This document shows positions 28,033-37,605 of a DNA stretch of 64,000 nt, in pieces. The translations under genes were made by a program, and so were the position numbers. Origin of the DNA: Bradyrhizobium nivariense. Lineage in GTDB: Bacteria > Pseudomonadota > Alphaproteobacteria > Rhizobiales > Xanthobacteraceae. The stretch lies in assembly GCF_029846715.1 (NCBI RefSeq), contig NZ_JARVWW010000010.1:1-64000 (forward strand), given 5' to 3'. A model generated the notes under the pieces. The model was not told the DNA's origin, did no database searches, and saw only the letters and a list, made by a program, of their open reading frames with translations. Position 1 is the first letter of the stretch. Each line of letters opens with the position of its first letter.

Positions 28033-29652
28033 ATGCAATCCGCAATGAACGAACCGACACGTCGACAGATTACCAAGGCCCTCCTGCTTACATCCGGCGT
28101 AATCGCCGGCGGCCTTGCGCCGCGCCCCATCCGTGCGGCCGAGGAGATCAGGCGCGGCGGCACGTTGAATATCGTCATTCAGCCCGAGCCCCCGATTCTC
28201 GTCAGCCTCACGCACACGGCCGGACCGACCACACGCGTCAGCCCGAAAGTCACGGAAGGATTGCTGACCTTCGATCTCGACTTCAATCCGCGGCCTCAAC
28301 TGGCGACAGCCTGGCAGATCAGCGAAGACGGGCTGCACTACCGGTTCGAGCTACGGCGCGGCGTGAAGTGGCATGACGGGTGGGATTTCACGTCGGCCGA
28401 CGTCGCCTATTCCATCGAGCTTCTCAAGCAGCATCATCCGCGCGGACGCGGCACCCTCTCTTCGGTACGGGAGGTCCTCACGCCCGATCCGCATATTGCG
28501 GAAATCGTGCTGGAAAAGCCGGCGCCATACCTGCTCGCAGCACTCACGGCTTCAGAATCGCCCATCATCCCCCGACATATTTACGAGGGCTCCGATCCGC
28601 TCGCCAATCCCAATGGCCGCGCGCCGATCGGGACCGGCCCATTCGTCTTCAAGGAATGGAAGCAGGGCAGCCACATCCTGCTGGAGCGCAATCCGAACTA
28701 TTGGGATCCCGGCAAACCGTATCTTGACCGCGTGGTCATCCGCTTCATCGCCGACGCGAATGCGCGTGCCGTCGCACTTGAGACCGGAGAGGTTCACTTC
28801 GCGCCCGACACACCAGTGCCGCTCGGGCAAATCGAGACGCTCAAGGCGAATCCCAACCTTGTGATCGAGACACGCGGCTACGATTACCAGCCGATCGTCT
28901 ACCGGCTCGAATTCAACCTGGCCAATCCTTATTTCGCGAGGCCCGAGGTCCGCCGCGCCGTGGCGCACGCCATCGATCGCGAGGCGATCAACCGCGTGGT
29001 CTTCTACGGCTGGAGCCAGAACGCGCCTGCTGCGATCAGTCCCGCGCTGAAGCAGTTCTACAATCCGGACATTCCCCGGCACGATTTCGGCCCGAAGAAG
29101 GCCGAAGCGATCCTTGATGCAGCGGGGCTGCCACGCGGCCCGGACGGCACGCGCTTCAAGGTCTTCCACGACTACATGCCCTATAGCGAGACCTACCAGC
29201 AGCTCGGGGCCTACACGCGGCAGGCGCTCGCAAACATCGGCATCGGCGTCACCCTGCGGGCGCAGGACGTGCCGACCTGGTTCAAGCGCACCTATACCAA
29301 TCGCGACTTCGACTTCATGAGCAACGGCATGAGCCATTCCTTCGACCCGACGGTCGGCGTGCAGCGGCTCTATTGGTCGAAGAACTTCAAGCCCGGCGTG
29401 CCCTTCTCGAACGGCTCGGGCTACAGCAATCCGGAGGTTGATCGGCTGCTGGAGGCTGCCGCCGTCGAGAGCGATCTTGCCAAGCGGCGGGAGCTGTTCC
29501 GTGCCTTCCAGGTCATCATCGCCACCGACCTGCCCGACATCAACCTGGTGACGGGCGCCAACCTGACCATCGCCAACCGCAAGCTGCGGAACCACACCGC
29601 GACCATCGACGGCCCCTCGGCGAACTTCGCCGACGTCTGGCTGGAAGCCTGA
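28033..29652 (+). CDS. ABC substrate-binding protein, family 5, paralogue 2
   Basis: A 539-residue binding protein with a Tat-like leader (EPTRRQITKALLLTSGVIAGG). It has the full set of family 5 blocks: EGLLTFDLDFNPRPQLATAW, GVKWHDGWDFTSADVAYSIE, GTGPFVFKEWKQGSHILLER and RRAVAHAIDREAIN. It is the first gene of a three-gene run with a DszC-like and an LLM monooxygenase, so the ligand is likely the substrate of one of those enzymes. A second Met at 28045 is an alternative start. No permease lies in this operon. Confidence 0.9.
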   Translation: MQSAMNEPTRRQITKALLLTSGVIAGGLAPRPIRAAEEIRRGGTLNIVIQPEPPILVSLTHTAGPTTRVSPKVTEGLLTFDLDFNPRPQLATAWQISEDGLHYRFELRRGVKWHDGWDFTSADVAYSIELLKQHHPRGRGTLSSVREVLTPDPHIAEIVLEKPAPYLLAALTASESPIIPRHIYEGSDPLANPNGRAPIGTGPFVFKEWKQGSHILLERNPNYWDPGKPYLDRVVIRFIADANARAVALETGEVHFAPDTPVPLGQIETLKANPNLVIETRGYDYQPIVYRLEFNLANPYFARPEVRRAVAHAIDREAINRVVFYGWSQNAPAAISPALKQFYNPDIPRHDFGPKKAEAILDAAGLPRGPDGTRFKVFHDYMPYSETYQQLGAYTRQALANIGIGVTLRAQDVPTWFKRTYTNRDFDFMSNGMSHSFDPTVGVQRLYWSKNFKPGVPFSNGSGYSNPEVDRLLEAAAVESDLAKRRELFRAFQVIIATDLPDINLVTGANLTIANRKLRNHTATIDGPSANFADVWLEA

Positions 29653-29674
29653 TCAACATGCAAGGCATCGCCGA

Positions 29675-30856
29675 ATGAGCTTCGATCTCGATACATCCAA
29701 TCCGCATTTCGCCAAGGCCGTCGACCTGCGCGAGATCTTCGCCAGGGATGCGGCAGAGCGCGACCGCGCGGGTGGAAAGCCGCTCGAACAGCTCGCCCTG
29801 CTCAAGACCAGTGGGCTGCTCAATCTTCTGATCCCGCAAGAGTTCGGCGGCGCCGGTGAGCGCTGGTCGACAGCACTCAAGATCGTCCGCGAATTCGCCA
29901 AGGTCGATGGCGCACTGGGTCATCTCTACGGCTATCATTTCGGCTCGCAGCACGCGGCGCATCTGCGCGGCACCGCGGAGCAGGCCGCGGACATCTTCCG
30001 GCGGTCGGCGGCAGGCAACTGGTTCTGGGGAAACACCGCCAACAGTTTTTCGAAGAGTCTGTTCGGTCGCAAGGACAGCGAAGGGTTTATCCTCGACGGC
30101 TATCGGCCGTTCACCTCGGGCTCACACATTGCCGATCAGCTCCAGGTCGCCTGGGAGGACCACGAAATCAATGCCCGCAGCTTCGCCACCATTCCGGCCA
30201 GTCGCGATGGCGTCCGGGCCGAAAACGACTGGGACGGGTTCGGGCAGCGGCAGACCGGCAGCGGTCGCGTCACGTACACGGGCGTGCGCGTCCATCGCAA
30301 TGAGGTCCTGGATCACAAGCCGGATGGCGGTCGCCCCTATCAGACCATCACGCCGTTCCTGCAACAGTCCACGCTACTCAATGTCTTCATCGGGAGCGCG
30401 CAAGGCGCGCTGATCACCGCGCGAGACTACACAAGGGAGACGTCTCGCCCCTGGAATCATTCGGGGGTCGAGCGGCACACCGATGACCCCTGGATCAAAC
30501 GCGTCTATGGGGAGCTATATACGCGCGTGAAGGCAGCCACGCTGCTCGCCGACGAGGCGGCGTCAACGCTCGACTGGGTGTGGTCCCGCGGCCGCGACCT
30601 GACAGCGCGGGAACGCGGCGAGGCGTCTGTGGTAATCGCCGGCGCCAACGCTCACGCCGGCGAGGTTGCGCTCGATGTCACCAGCCGGATCTTCGAGGTG
30701 ATGGGAGCGCGCTCGGCGACGATCGCCAATGGCTATGACCGGTTCTGGCGCAACGTACGCATCCACACGCTGCACAATCCCGCGGAATACAAGACACGCA
30801 ACGTCGGAAGCTGGTTTCTCACCGGCGCCCATCCCGATCCTTCCGCCTTCCAGTGA
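29675..30856 (+). CDS. DszC/SfnB-like flavin monooxygenase (acyl-CoA dehydrogenase fold)
   Basis: A 393-residue protein of the acyl-CoA dehydrogenase fold but of the group D monooxygenase branch. The N-terminal helical part contains LLIPQEFGGAGERWSTAL. The C-terminus carries DGYDRFWRNVRIHTLHNP-type sequence (here NGYDRFWRNVRIHTLHNP) followed by AEYKTRNVGSWFL. That pattern is seen in DszC, the dibenzothiophene oxidase, and in SfnB-like proteins. It would use FMNH2 from a separate reductase to oxidise a sulfur or nitrogen compound. Its neighbours fit: binding protein upstream, LLM monooxygenase 24 bases downstream. Confidence 0.87.
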   Translation: MSFDLDTSNPHFAKAVDLREIFARDAAERDRAGGKPLEQLALLKTSGLLNLLIPQEFGGAGERWSTALKIVREFAKVDGALGHLYGYHFGSQHAAHLRGTAEQAADIFRRSAAGNWFWGNTANSFSKSLFGRKDSEGFILDGYRPFTSGSHIADQLQVAWEDHEINARSFATIPASRDGVRAENDWDGFGQRQTGSGRVTYTGVRVHRNEVLDHKPDGGRPYQTITPFLQQSTLLNVFIGSAQGALITARDYTRETSRPWNHSGVERHTDDPWIKRVYGELYTRVKAATLLADEAASTLDWVWSRGRDLTARERGEASVVIAGANAHAGEVALDVTSRIFEVMGARSATIANGYDRFWRNVRIHTLHNPAEYKTRNVGSWFLTGAHPDPSAFQ

Positions 30857-30880
30857 CGACCATCCTTGCGAGACCCCGCC

Positions 30881-32281
30881 GTGCCCAAGCTCATCCAGGT
30901 TAATGGTTTCGCCATTTTCAGCCCGGTCCACCTCTCTCCAGGGCTGTGGCGCCATCCGGACGACCGCTCGCTCGATTTCTCCACACTCGACTACTGGACC
31001 GACGTGGCGAAGATCCTCGAGGCCGGCAAGTTCGACTCCATCTTCATCGCCGACGGGATCGGGATCCACGACGTCTATGCCGGAACCGCTGATGCGGCGC
31101 TGAGCACGGGCGCCCAAATCCCGAAGCTCGATCCGATGCTTCTGGTTTCGGCCATGGCGCACGTCACGGAGCATCTTGGCCTGGGCGTCACGGCTCCCGT
31201 TTCATACGAGCCGCCATTCACGCTTGCCCGGCGCTTCTCGACGCTGGACCATCTGACCAAGGGGCGCGTCGCTTGGAACATCGTCACGGGCTATTCCAAT
31301 GCGGCGTCGCGCGCCGTCGGCCGCGACAGCATCATGGCGCACGACCCGCGCTATAATCTTGCCGACGAATTCCTCGATGCCGTCTATGCACTCTGGGAAG
31401 GCAGCTGGGACGATGAAGCCGTCATCGTCGATCCGATCCGCGGTGTCATCGCGGACCCCTCGCGCATTCACAAGGTCCATCACCACGGCGCGCATTTCAA
31501 GATCGATGCGATCCATCTGGTCCATCCCTCGCCCCAGCGGACGCCCTTCCTGTTCCAGGCCGGCGCCTCCAACCGCGGCAAGGATTTTGCGGCCCGGCAC
31601 GCGGAAGCGGTCTTCCTGGGCGAGCATTCGAAGGCCCCGACCGCCGCGAACGTCGCGGAAACACGGGCCCGCGCACGCGCGTTCGGCCGCGATGGCCGAG
31701 ACATCCGCTTCTACACACTCATGACCGTCATCGTGGGCGAGACCCGCGCCGAGGCGGAGGCCAAGTACCGAGACTACCAGCGCTATATCGACCCGAAGGG
31801 CTCGCTCGCCCTGCTGTCCGGCTGGACCGGGATCGACCTGTCCCGCTACAGCCTGGACGATCCGTTTCCGACGGTGAAAAAGGACAATTCCGTCACATCG
31901 ATGATCGATTCGTTCTCTCGCACCGAGCGTCCCTGGACGATCCGCGAGATTATCGAGCACAACGGCATCGGCGGCCGCGGTCCCGTGATTGTCGGATCGC
32001 CAACCGAGGTCGCAGATCAGCTTCAGGCCTGGGTCAACGAGACCGACATCGACGGCTTCAATCTCAGCTACGCCGTGACACCCGGTGGCTACCAGGATTT
32101 CGCCGAACTCGTCGTGCCGGAATTGCAACGGCGCGGTGTCTACAAGACCGAGTACACGACGGGCACCCTGCGCGAGAAGATCTTCGGCCCGGGCCACGCC
32201 CGCCTGCCATCGTCGCATCCGGCGGCGCGCTTTCGCCATCACGCTGCGGTCGAATCGCAGCGCGAACCTACGTCCGCTTGA
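30881..32281 (+). CDS. LLM-class flavin-dependent monooxygenase, NtaA/SnaA/DszA type
   Basis: A 466-residue luciferase-like enzyme. Recognisable blocks are KFDSIFIADGIGIHDVYAG, LVSAMAHVTEHLGLGVTAPV, SYEPPFTLARRFSTLDHLT and GRVAWNIVTGYSNAASRAVG, then FLFQAGASNRGKDFAARHAE. The GTG at 30881 is preferred; a TTG at 30866 would add five residues, and neither has a strong ribosome-binding site. In the Dsz pathway a DszA-type enzyme acts on the product of a DszC-type enzyme. The same DszC-DszA pairing is present here, so sequential oxidation of one substrate is likely (inference). Confidence 0.9.
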   Translation: MPKLIQVNGFAIFSPVHLSPGLWRHPDDRSLDFSTLDYWTDVAKILEAGKFDSIFIADGIGIHDVYAGTADAALSTGAQIPKLDPMLLVSAMAHVTEHLGLGVTAPVSYEPPFTLARRFSTLDHLTKGRVAWNIVTGYSNAASRAVGRDSIMAHDPRYNLADEFLDAVYALWEGSWDDEAVIVDPIRGVIADPSRIHKVHHHGAHFKIDAIHLVHPSPQRTPFLFQAGASNRGKDFAARHAEAVFLGEHSKAPTAANVAETRARARAFGRDGRDIRFYTLMTVIVGETRAEAEAKYRDYQRYIDPKGSLALLSGWTGIDLSRYSLDDPFPTVKKDNSVTSMIDSFSRTERPWTIREIIEHNGIGGRGPVIVGSPTEVADQLQAWVNETDIDGFNLSYAVTPGGYQDFAELVVPELQRRGVYKTEYTTGTLREKIFGPGHARLPSSHPAARFRHHAAVESQREPTSA

Positions 32282-32298
32282 GCGTCATGCGCCCGCTT

Positions 32299-33555
32299 TC
32301 AACCGCCCTGCAACTTCGACACGGTGTGGCGCAGTCCGGCCTGCTCCATCAGGGGCAGCACGCGACGGCCGAAGAAGTCCAGGTCGGGCTTGAAGTCGAA
32401 GAAGCTCAACTGAAGTCCGTCGACGCCCGCTTTCTTGAGTTGCACGAATTGCTCCACGACCTGCTCCGGCGTACCGATCACCTCGATATTGCCGCCGATG
32501 GCGCGCCGCTTTTGTGCATCGACGCCGACGCGCCCCTTCCAGGCATGCGCATCACTGGCAAAATTCTGCATGCTGGCTTTGGGATCGAGGTGGGCGACGA
32601 TGGCGTCGTGATACTGCCAGGTCTCCCGCTCGGTCTCCCGGCAAATGACCATGGGATTCAACAGGGTGCGGACCTCACGGCCGACATCGATCGCCGATTG
32701 TTTGACGCGCTGGGTATGCGCGGGCAGCGCCTCGATCGCGCTTTCGAAGGACGACCCCGCCGGGCTGGTGATGAACACGATATCGGAATAGCGGCCCGCG
32801 AAGGCGATGCCGGCATCAGACCCTGTCGCGTTGATCAGGATCGGTCGGCCGAACCGCGGCTTGGGGGTCACGAACGCATTGCTGAGCTTCCAGGACGACT
32901 GGCCGGAGAAGGAGAAATTCTCCTCATCGCCCCACAGCCGTTGAAGCACCTCCAGGAACTCGGCAGCCAGCTCATAGCGCCGGTCGTGCTCGATCTGGTT
33001 CCAGCCGAACGCTTCGTGCTCAATGGCGCGGTGGCCGGTCACGACGTTGATGCCCCAACGGCCACCCGAAATGTGATCCAGCGTCGCGCCGTACTTGGCG
33101 AGATGCAGCGGATGGATCGGGCCATAGAGCACGTGGATGGTCGAAATCAGCATGATCCGCGATGTCACGGCGGCAAGCGACGCCGTGGTGACGAAGGAAT
33201 CGAGGGCCTGGCCCGTGAAAACGCCGCCATACCCGCCCTTCGGCAACCATTGCGACAGGGCAAAGACGAGATCAAAGCCGAGCGCTTCGGCGACGAGCGT
33301 CAGATCGCGATTGTAATCAAAGGTCCAGGTCGTCGAACGCGGCAACGTCGACGCGCTCCAGCCGCCCGCCTGGATCGGGAGAAACAAGCCAAGCAGCAGC
33401 GGCTGCTTCAGCGATTTCGCCAAGGGGCTGTCGGGAAATTGCGCAGGACTCGGGAAGACCGGCCAACCAACGATTTCGCCCGGCTTGTGCACTATCGTCA
33501 TGATCATGTCCGTCGTGATGATGCGTGCAATCTGCTGACCGTTCACAGTGCTCAT
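32299..33555 (-). CDS. LLM-class flavin-dependent monooxygenase, RutA/SfnG-like subgroup
   Basis: A luciferase-like enzyme of about 418 residues. The core opens LLLGLFLPIQAGGWSASTLP and continues TWTFDYNRDLTLVAEALGFD, FALSQWLPKGGYGG, ASLAAVTSRIMLISTIHVL, HISGGRWGINVVTGH and NATGSDAGIAFAGRYSDIV. This order recalls pyrimidine monooxygenase RutA and dimethylsulfone monooxygenase SfnG more than the DszA group. The N-terminus is uncertain: ATG at 33555, or internal ATGs near 33507. It converges on the DszA-like gene and diverges from the DppB-type operon. Confidence 0.87.
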   Translation of the reverse strand: MSTVNGQQIARIITTDMIMTIVHKPGEIVGWPVFPSPAQFPDSPLAKSLKQPLLLGLFLPIQAGGWSASTLPRSTTWTFDYNRDLTLVAEALGFDLVFALSQWLPKGGYGGVFTGQALDSFVTTASLAAVTSRIMLISTIHVLYGPIHPLHLAKYGATLDHISGGRWGINVVTGHRAIEHEAFGWNQIEHDRRYELAAEFLEVLQRLWGDEENFSFSGQSSWKLSNAFVTPKPRFGRPILINATGSDAGIAFAGRYSDIVFITSPAGSSFESAIEALPAHTQRVKQSAIDVGREVRTLLNPMVICRETERETWQYHDAIVAHLDPKASMQNFASDAHAWKGRVGVDAQKRRAIGGNIEVIGTPEQVVEQFVQLKKAGVDGLQLSFFDFKPDLDFFGRRVLPLMEQAGLRHTVSKLQGG

Positions 33556-33596
33556 GCTGTTGCACGCCAATGTATCGACGTTGCTGATGCAGTTTA

Positions 33597-33609
33597 CTGT
33601 TGTCAACAG
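33597..33609. promoter_or_regulatory. Palindrome CTGTTGTCAACAG overlapping a TTGACA element
   Basis: A perfect 13-base palindrome with a single central base lies in the 145-base divergent spacer. On the minus strand it overlaps a consensus -35 hexamer (TTGACA, 33606 to 33601) in front of the RutA/SfnG-like gene. The position suits a repressor site controlling one or both operons. No -10 is obvious. Confidence 0.4.
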
Positions 33610-33700
33610 AGCGCCGGCGGCCGCGCAGACACGTCCGCGCACGCACGCGACACCGGGCTCAAAAGCATTTTGTCGACGAACCGCGAAAGTTAGAACAATC

Positions 33701-34687
33701 ATGTCGAGCATCGCGCGCATCGCAAAGACTTTTCGTCGCACGCTGTGGCAGGCGGTCCCAACCGTGATCGGGATCATCATCATCAATTTTTTTCTGCTTC
33801 AGCTCGCGCCCGGCGACGCCGCGGACGTCCTGGCAGGCGAGTCGGGATCCGCGACGATGGAAACGGTGGCGGCCCTGCGGGCTCGTTTCGGCCTCGATCA
33901 GCCCGTACTCGTGCAGCTCGTTGCCTATCTGGACAATCTCGCCCACTTCAGCCTTGGCTATTCGCCACGGTACAATCTGCCCGTAGCCGACATCATCGGC
34001 CAGCGCCTGCCGGGCACGGTCATTTTGATGGCAACCGCTCTCGTCATCGCACTCGCCGGCGGGATCGCACTCGGCATCGTGATGGCGACGTTCGCCGGAC
34101 GATGGCCGGACCGGGTGATTTCGATCGTCGTCACGCTGTTCTACTCGATCCCAGGATTCTGGATTGGCCTGATGCTGATCCTGCTGTTCTCGGTCAAGCT
34201 CGGATGGCTGCCGAGCGGAGGCTCCACGACTATCGGCTCAACCGTCGGCGGAATTGGTCTCGTGCTCGACCGGGCGCGCTACATGGTTCTGCCCGCATTG
34301 TCACTCTCGCTGTTCTACATCGCGATTTATTCCCGGCTTGCGCGCGCCGCAATGCTCGAGGCGCAGGCGCAAGATTACGTTCGAACGGCTGCGGCCAAAG
34401 GCCTGTCGCCGATCGCAATCACGGTACGCCATGTCCTGCGCAACGCGCTGCTGCCGGTTACCACCGTGGCTGGCATGCATTTCGGCGGCCTGCTCGGTGG
34501 CGCCGTTGTGGTCGAGACGGTGTATAGCTGGCCGGGACTTGGCCGCCTCGCCTTCGAGGCGGTGATGAGCCGCGACTTCAGCGTGCTGCTCGGAATTCTC
34601 CTCCTGTCATCCCTGCTCGTAATCATCGCCAACATGACGGTCGATCTCATGCAGGCTTGGCTCGACCCTCGAATTGAGACCCGCTGA
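33701..34687 (+). CDS. ABC permease, DppB type
   Basis: A 328-residue permease. The N-terminal helix is TLWQAVPTVIGIIIINFFLL followed by QLAPGDAADVLAG. Further marks are FGLDQPVLVQLVAYLDNLAH, the EAA loop DYVRTAAAKGLSPIAITVRH and VETVYSWPGLGRLAF. It begins a tightly packed DppB-C-D-F run with two- and one-base gaps. No binding protein is encoded in this operon; three candidates lie within 6 kb on either side. Confidence 0.92.
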   Translation: MSSIARIAKTFRRTLWQAVPTVIGIIIINFFLLQLAPGDAADVLAGESGSATMETVAALRARFGLDQPVLVQLVAYLDNLAHFSLGYSPRYNLPVADIIGQRLPGTVILMATALVIALAGGIALGIVMATFAGRWPDRVISIVVTLFYSIPGFWIGLMLILLFSVKLGWLPSGGSTTIGSTVGGIGLVLDRARYMVLPALSLSLFYIAIYSRLARAAMLEAQAQDYVRTAAAKGLSPIAITVRHVLRNALLPVTTVAGMHFGGLLGGAVVVETVYSWPGLGRLAFEAVMSRDFSVLLGILLLSSLLVIIANMTVDLMQAWLDPRIETR

Positions 34688-34689
34688 TC

Positions 34690-35667
34690 ATGACTGAGGC
34701 AACTCTCCAATCTGCAGCATCGCCTGCGCGAAGCGCCGCCGGCGGTCCGGCCCTGGTGCCGGACGATTCCGCGTGGCCGAACATCCACTCGCCGGACACG
34801 CATGTCGTTGCCGCCGACGTGGAACATGTGCGCCCCCACCTGCTTCGCCGCTTGCGGCAAAACCCCTCGGTTATCGCCGGCGGTCTGCTCCTGCTGTCAA
34901 TCATCGTCGCGGCGGCTCTGGCGCCTGTGCTCTATCCGGCCGATCCGCTCGGGATGGTGGCGCGCCCCTTGTTATGGCCGGGACAGGATCTCGCCTATCC
35001 GCTCGGCACCGACTCGCTCGGTCGCGACGTTGCCGCCGGTTTGATGCATGGCGCGCGCGTCTCGCTGCTGATCGGATTTGTCGCCACCACGATCGGGCTC
35101 ACGGTCGGTATCCTCATCGGCGCCACGGCCGGTTATCGCGGCGGGCGCATCGACGACGTCCTCGTTCGTGTGATCGAGCTGTTCCAGACGGTGCCCAGCT
35201 TCATCCTGCTCGTCGTTCTCGTGGCCATCGCCCAGCCGTCCATCGTCACGGTGACCTGGGCCATCGGGCTTGTCACATGGCCGACGATTGCGCGCCTCGT
35301 CCGCGCCGAGTTCAGGGTGCTGCGCGAGAAGGAATTCGTCATGGCGGCACGGAGCCTCGGTTTCGGTCACGCACGGATCGTCATTCGCGAGATCCTACCG
35401 AACGCACTACCCGCGATCATCGTCACGGCGTCCGTGATGGTGGCATCCGCGATCCTGATGGAGGCTGCGCTGTCGTTCCTCGGTCTCGGCGATCCCAATG
35501 TCGTGAGCTGGGGCAGCATGATCGGCTCCGGGCGCGAGCTGATCAGGACGGCGTGGTATCTCACCGCGCTTCCCGGTGTCGTCATCGTCTTGACGGTATT
35601 GTCGCTGAACCTGATCGGCGACGGCCTGACCGACGTGCTCAATCCTCGATTCAGCCGGGAGCGCTGA
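34690..35667 (+). CDS. ABC permease, DppC type
   Basis: A 325-residue permease with an unusually long cytoplasmic N-terminus of about 55 residues before the first helix (NPSVIAGGLLLLSIIVAAAL). The DppC signature YPLGTDSLGRDVAAGLMHGA, EAA loop EFVMAARSLGFGHARIVIRE and AALSFLGLGDPNVVSWGSMI are present. It pairs with the preceding permease. The gene lies two bases after its partner and one base before the ATPase gene. Confidence 0.92.
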   Translation: MTEATLQSAASPARSAAGGPALVPDDSAWPNIHSPDTHVVAADVEHVRPHLLRRLRQNPSVIAGGLLLLSIIVAAALAPVLYPADPLGMVARPLLWPGQDLAYPLGTDSLGRDVAAGLMHGARVSLLIGFVATTIGLTVGILIGATAGYRGGRIDDVLVRVIELFQTVPSFILLVVLVAIAQPSIVTVTWAIGLVTWPTIARLVRAEFRVLREKEFVMAARSLGFGHARIVIREILPNALPAIIVTASVMVASAILMEAALSFLGLGDPNVVSWGSMIGSGRELIRTAWYLTALPGVVIVLTVLSLNLIGDGLTDVLNPRFSRER

Positions 35668-35668
35668 C

Positions 35669-36673
35669 GTGACCGCCCTCCTCGACGTCCAAGACCTCAC
35701 CATCGGCTTTCCGAATGCCACCCCGGTGCGGAACCTGAGTTTCAGCGTTGCGCCCGCGGAGACGCTCGCCGTCGTCGGAGAATCCGGCTCCGGCAAATCG
35801 CTGACCGCACTGGCGTTGATGCGGTTACTGCCCAAGGCGGCTCGCATCGGCTCTGGCCGCATTCGACTTGGCGGCGAGGAACTGCTCACGCTTTCCGAGA
35901 TCGAGATGCGGCGGCGGCGCGGTCGCGACATCGCGATGATCTTTCAGGAGCCTATGACCTCGCTCAATCCGGTTCTGACGATCGGACGGCAGATCACGGA
36001 GGTGCTCTATTTGCATCGCGGCCTGAGCAAGGCGCAGGCGCACCGCGAGGCCGCGGCGCTCCTCGATCTCGTTCGCATTCCCAATCCGCAAGCCTGCCTG
36101 GAAGACTATCCGCACCGGCTCTCGGGTGGGATGCGTCAACGCGTCATGATTGCCATCGCGGTTGCATGCCGGCCCAAGATCCTGATCGCGGACGAACCGA
36201 CGACCGCGCTGGATGTGACCATCCAGGCGCAGGTGCTCGAATTGCTCGATCGTCTCCGCCGTGAGCTCTCGCTGTCACTGCTACTCATCACTCACGACCT
36301 CGGCCTGGTGGGCCAATGGGCCGACCGTGTCGTCGTGATGTATGCCGGCCGGAAGGTCGAGGAAGCAGCGCCCGGCGCGCTGTTCGACAGCCCTCTGCAT
36401 CCGTATACGCGTGGGCTCTTGGCGGCCTCGCCGCGCCTGCACGATCGGCTGCACTATCGGAATTCCAGGCTGTCCGAGATTCCCGGCAGCATCACCTCCG
36501 CCGCCAACCAGACGGGTTGCCCGTTCGCTCCGCGCTGTCCGGAGCGGTCCGCGCCCTGCCGAACCGAGTTCCCACTCGAACGGGAGACGCCGTCGCAGCG
36601 GCGCGTGGCCTGTCACGCCGAATCCGCTCATTCCTCTCACGGTGCGATCCATGACACTGCTATCGGTCTCTGA
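35669..36673 (+). CDS. ABC ATPase, DppD/OppD type
   Basis: A 334-residue ATPase starting at GTG 35669. Walker A GESGSGKS is at residues 37-44, the Q-loop [12 protein letters not shown], the signature LSGGM and Walker [11 protein letters not shown]. The C-terminal oligopeptide domain has the Cys pattern [15 protein letters not shown], which in DppD-like proteins binds an iron-sulfur cluster (family knowledge). It overlaps the next ATPase gene by 23 bases. Confidence 0.92.
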   Translation: MTALLDVQDLTIGFPNATPVRNLSFSVAPAETLAVVGESGSGKSLTALALMRLLPKAARIGSGRIRLGGEELLTLSEIEMRRRRGRDIAMIFQEPMTSLNPVLTIGRQITEVLYLHRGLSKAQAHREAAALLDLVRIPNPQACLEDYPHRLSGGMRQRVMIAIAVACRPKILIADEPTTALDVTIQAQVLELLDRLRRELSLSLLLITHDLGLVGQWADRVVVMYAGRKVEEAAPGALFDSPLHPYTRGLLAASPRLHDRLHYRNSRLSEIPGSITSAANQTGCPFAPRCPERSAPCRTEFPLERETPSQRRVACHAESAHSSHGAIHDTAIGL

Positions 36674-37598
36674 ACTCAGGACAACCTATCGATCGGGATC
36701 ACTGCCGGTCCACGCGGTCGATGGCGTTTCGCTCGATATCGCTCCCGGCGAGACCGTGGGCCTGGTCGGCGAATCCGGCTGCGGCAAGTCCACGCTGGGC
36801 AAGACCATACTCCGGCTGGTCGAACCTTCCGCCGGTCGTATCACGTTCGACGGAACTGACCTCACCACGCTGCCGGAGCAGAAATTGCGGGCCTACCGCC
36901 GCAGGCTCCAGATGGTGTTTCAGGATCCGTTCGCATCGCTCAATCCGCGGCAGACGATCGGCGATATCCTTGGCGCGCCGCTCGACGTCCACCGGATCGG
37001 CTCGCGTAGCGGTCGGCGCCAGCGTGTCGGCGAGATTCTCTCACAGGTGGGCCTGCCGGAGGATTCGGCATCGCGCTATCCCCACGAGTTCTCGGGTGGC
37101 CAGCGCCAGCGGATCGGGATAGCACGCGCGCTGATCCTGGGGCCGGACCTCATCATCTGCGATGAGCCGGTGTCCGCGCTCGATCTGTCAGTCCAGGCTC
37201 AAGTCCTGAACCTGCTCGCCGACATCAAAAGTCGCCTCAAGCTGTCATTGCTGTTCATATCGCACGACCTTTCGGTGGTGCGATATCTGTCGGATCGGGT
37301 CCTCGTCATGTATCTCGGCCGCATCGTCGAAAGCGGCAGCCACGAGCAGATCTGGAAAACTCCATTGCACCCCTATACCCGCGCCCTGATCGACGCCGTG
37401 CCGGACCCGGCACGTCGGCGATACTCGGCTCCCTTGCCCGGCGACCTGCCGGATCCCCGCAAGACCACGAAGGGCTGCCGTTTCCAACCACGTTGTCCTT
37501 TGGCGACCGAGCTGTGCGGGCGAGAAGATCCAGTGTTGCGTAGCACCCCGTCAGGCCAGCACGTAGCTTGCCACAATGCCGACCTGCCGGGAAGTTAG
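36651..37598 (+). CDS. ABC ATPase, DppF/OppF type
   Basis: A 315-residue ATPase. Walker [10 protein letters not shown] is at residues 40-48, the Q-loop [13 protein letters not shown], the signature FSGGQ and Walker [11 protein letters not shown]. The C-terminal tail [16 protein letters not shown] again carries the Cys pattern. It is the last gene of the operon and ends seven bases before the convergent binding-protein gene. Confidence 0.92.
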   Translation: MTLLSVSELRTTYRSGSLPVHAVDGVSLDIAPGETVGLVGESGCGKSTLGKTILRLVEPSAGRITFDGTDLTTLPEQKLRAYRRRLQMVFQDPFASLNPRQTIGDILGAPLDVHRIGSRSGRRQRVGEILSQVGLPEDSASRYPHEFSGGQRQRIGIARALILGPDLIICDEPVSALDLSVQAQVLNLLADIKSRLKLSLLFISHDLSVVRYLSDRVLVMYLGRIVESGSHEQIWKTPLHPYTRALIDAVPDPARRRYSAPLPGDLPDPRKTTKGCRFQPRCPLATELCGREDPVLRSTPSGQHVACHNADLPGS

Positions 37599-37605
37599 GC
37601 CTGCG

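Noticed and set aside
32278..33693. A 471-codon plus-strand frame opposite the RutA/SfnG-like gene
   Set aside because: The minus-strand product has unmistakable LLM motifs. The plus-strand frame has none and consists of typical antisense residues.
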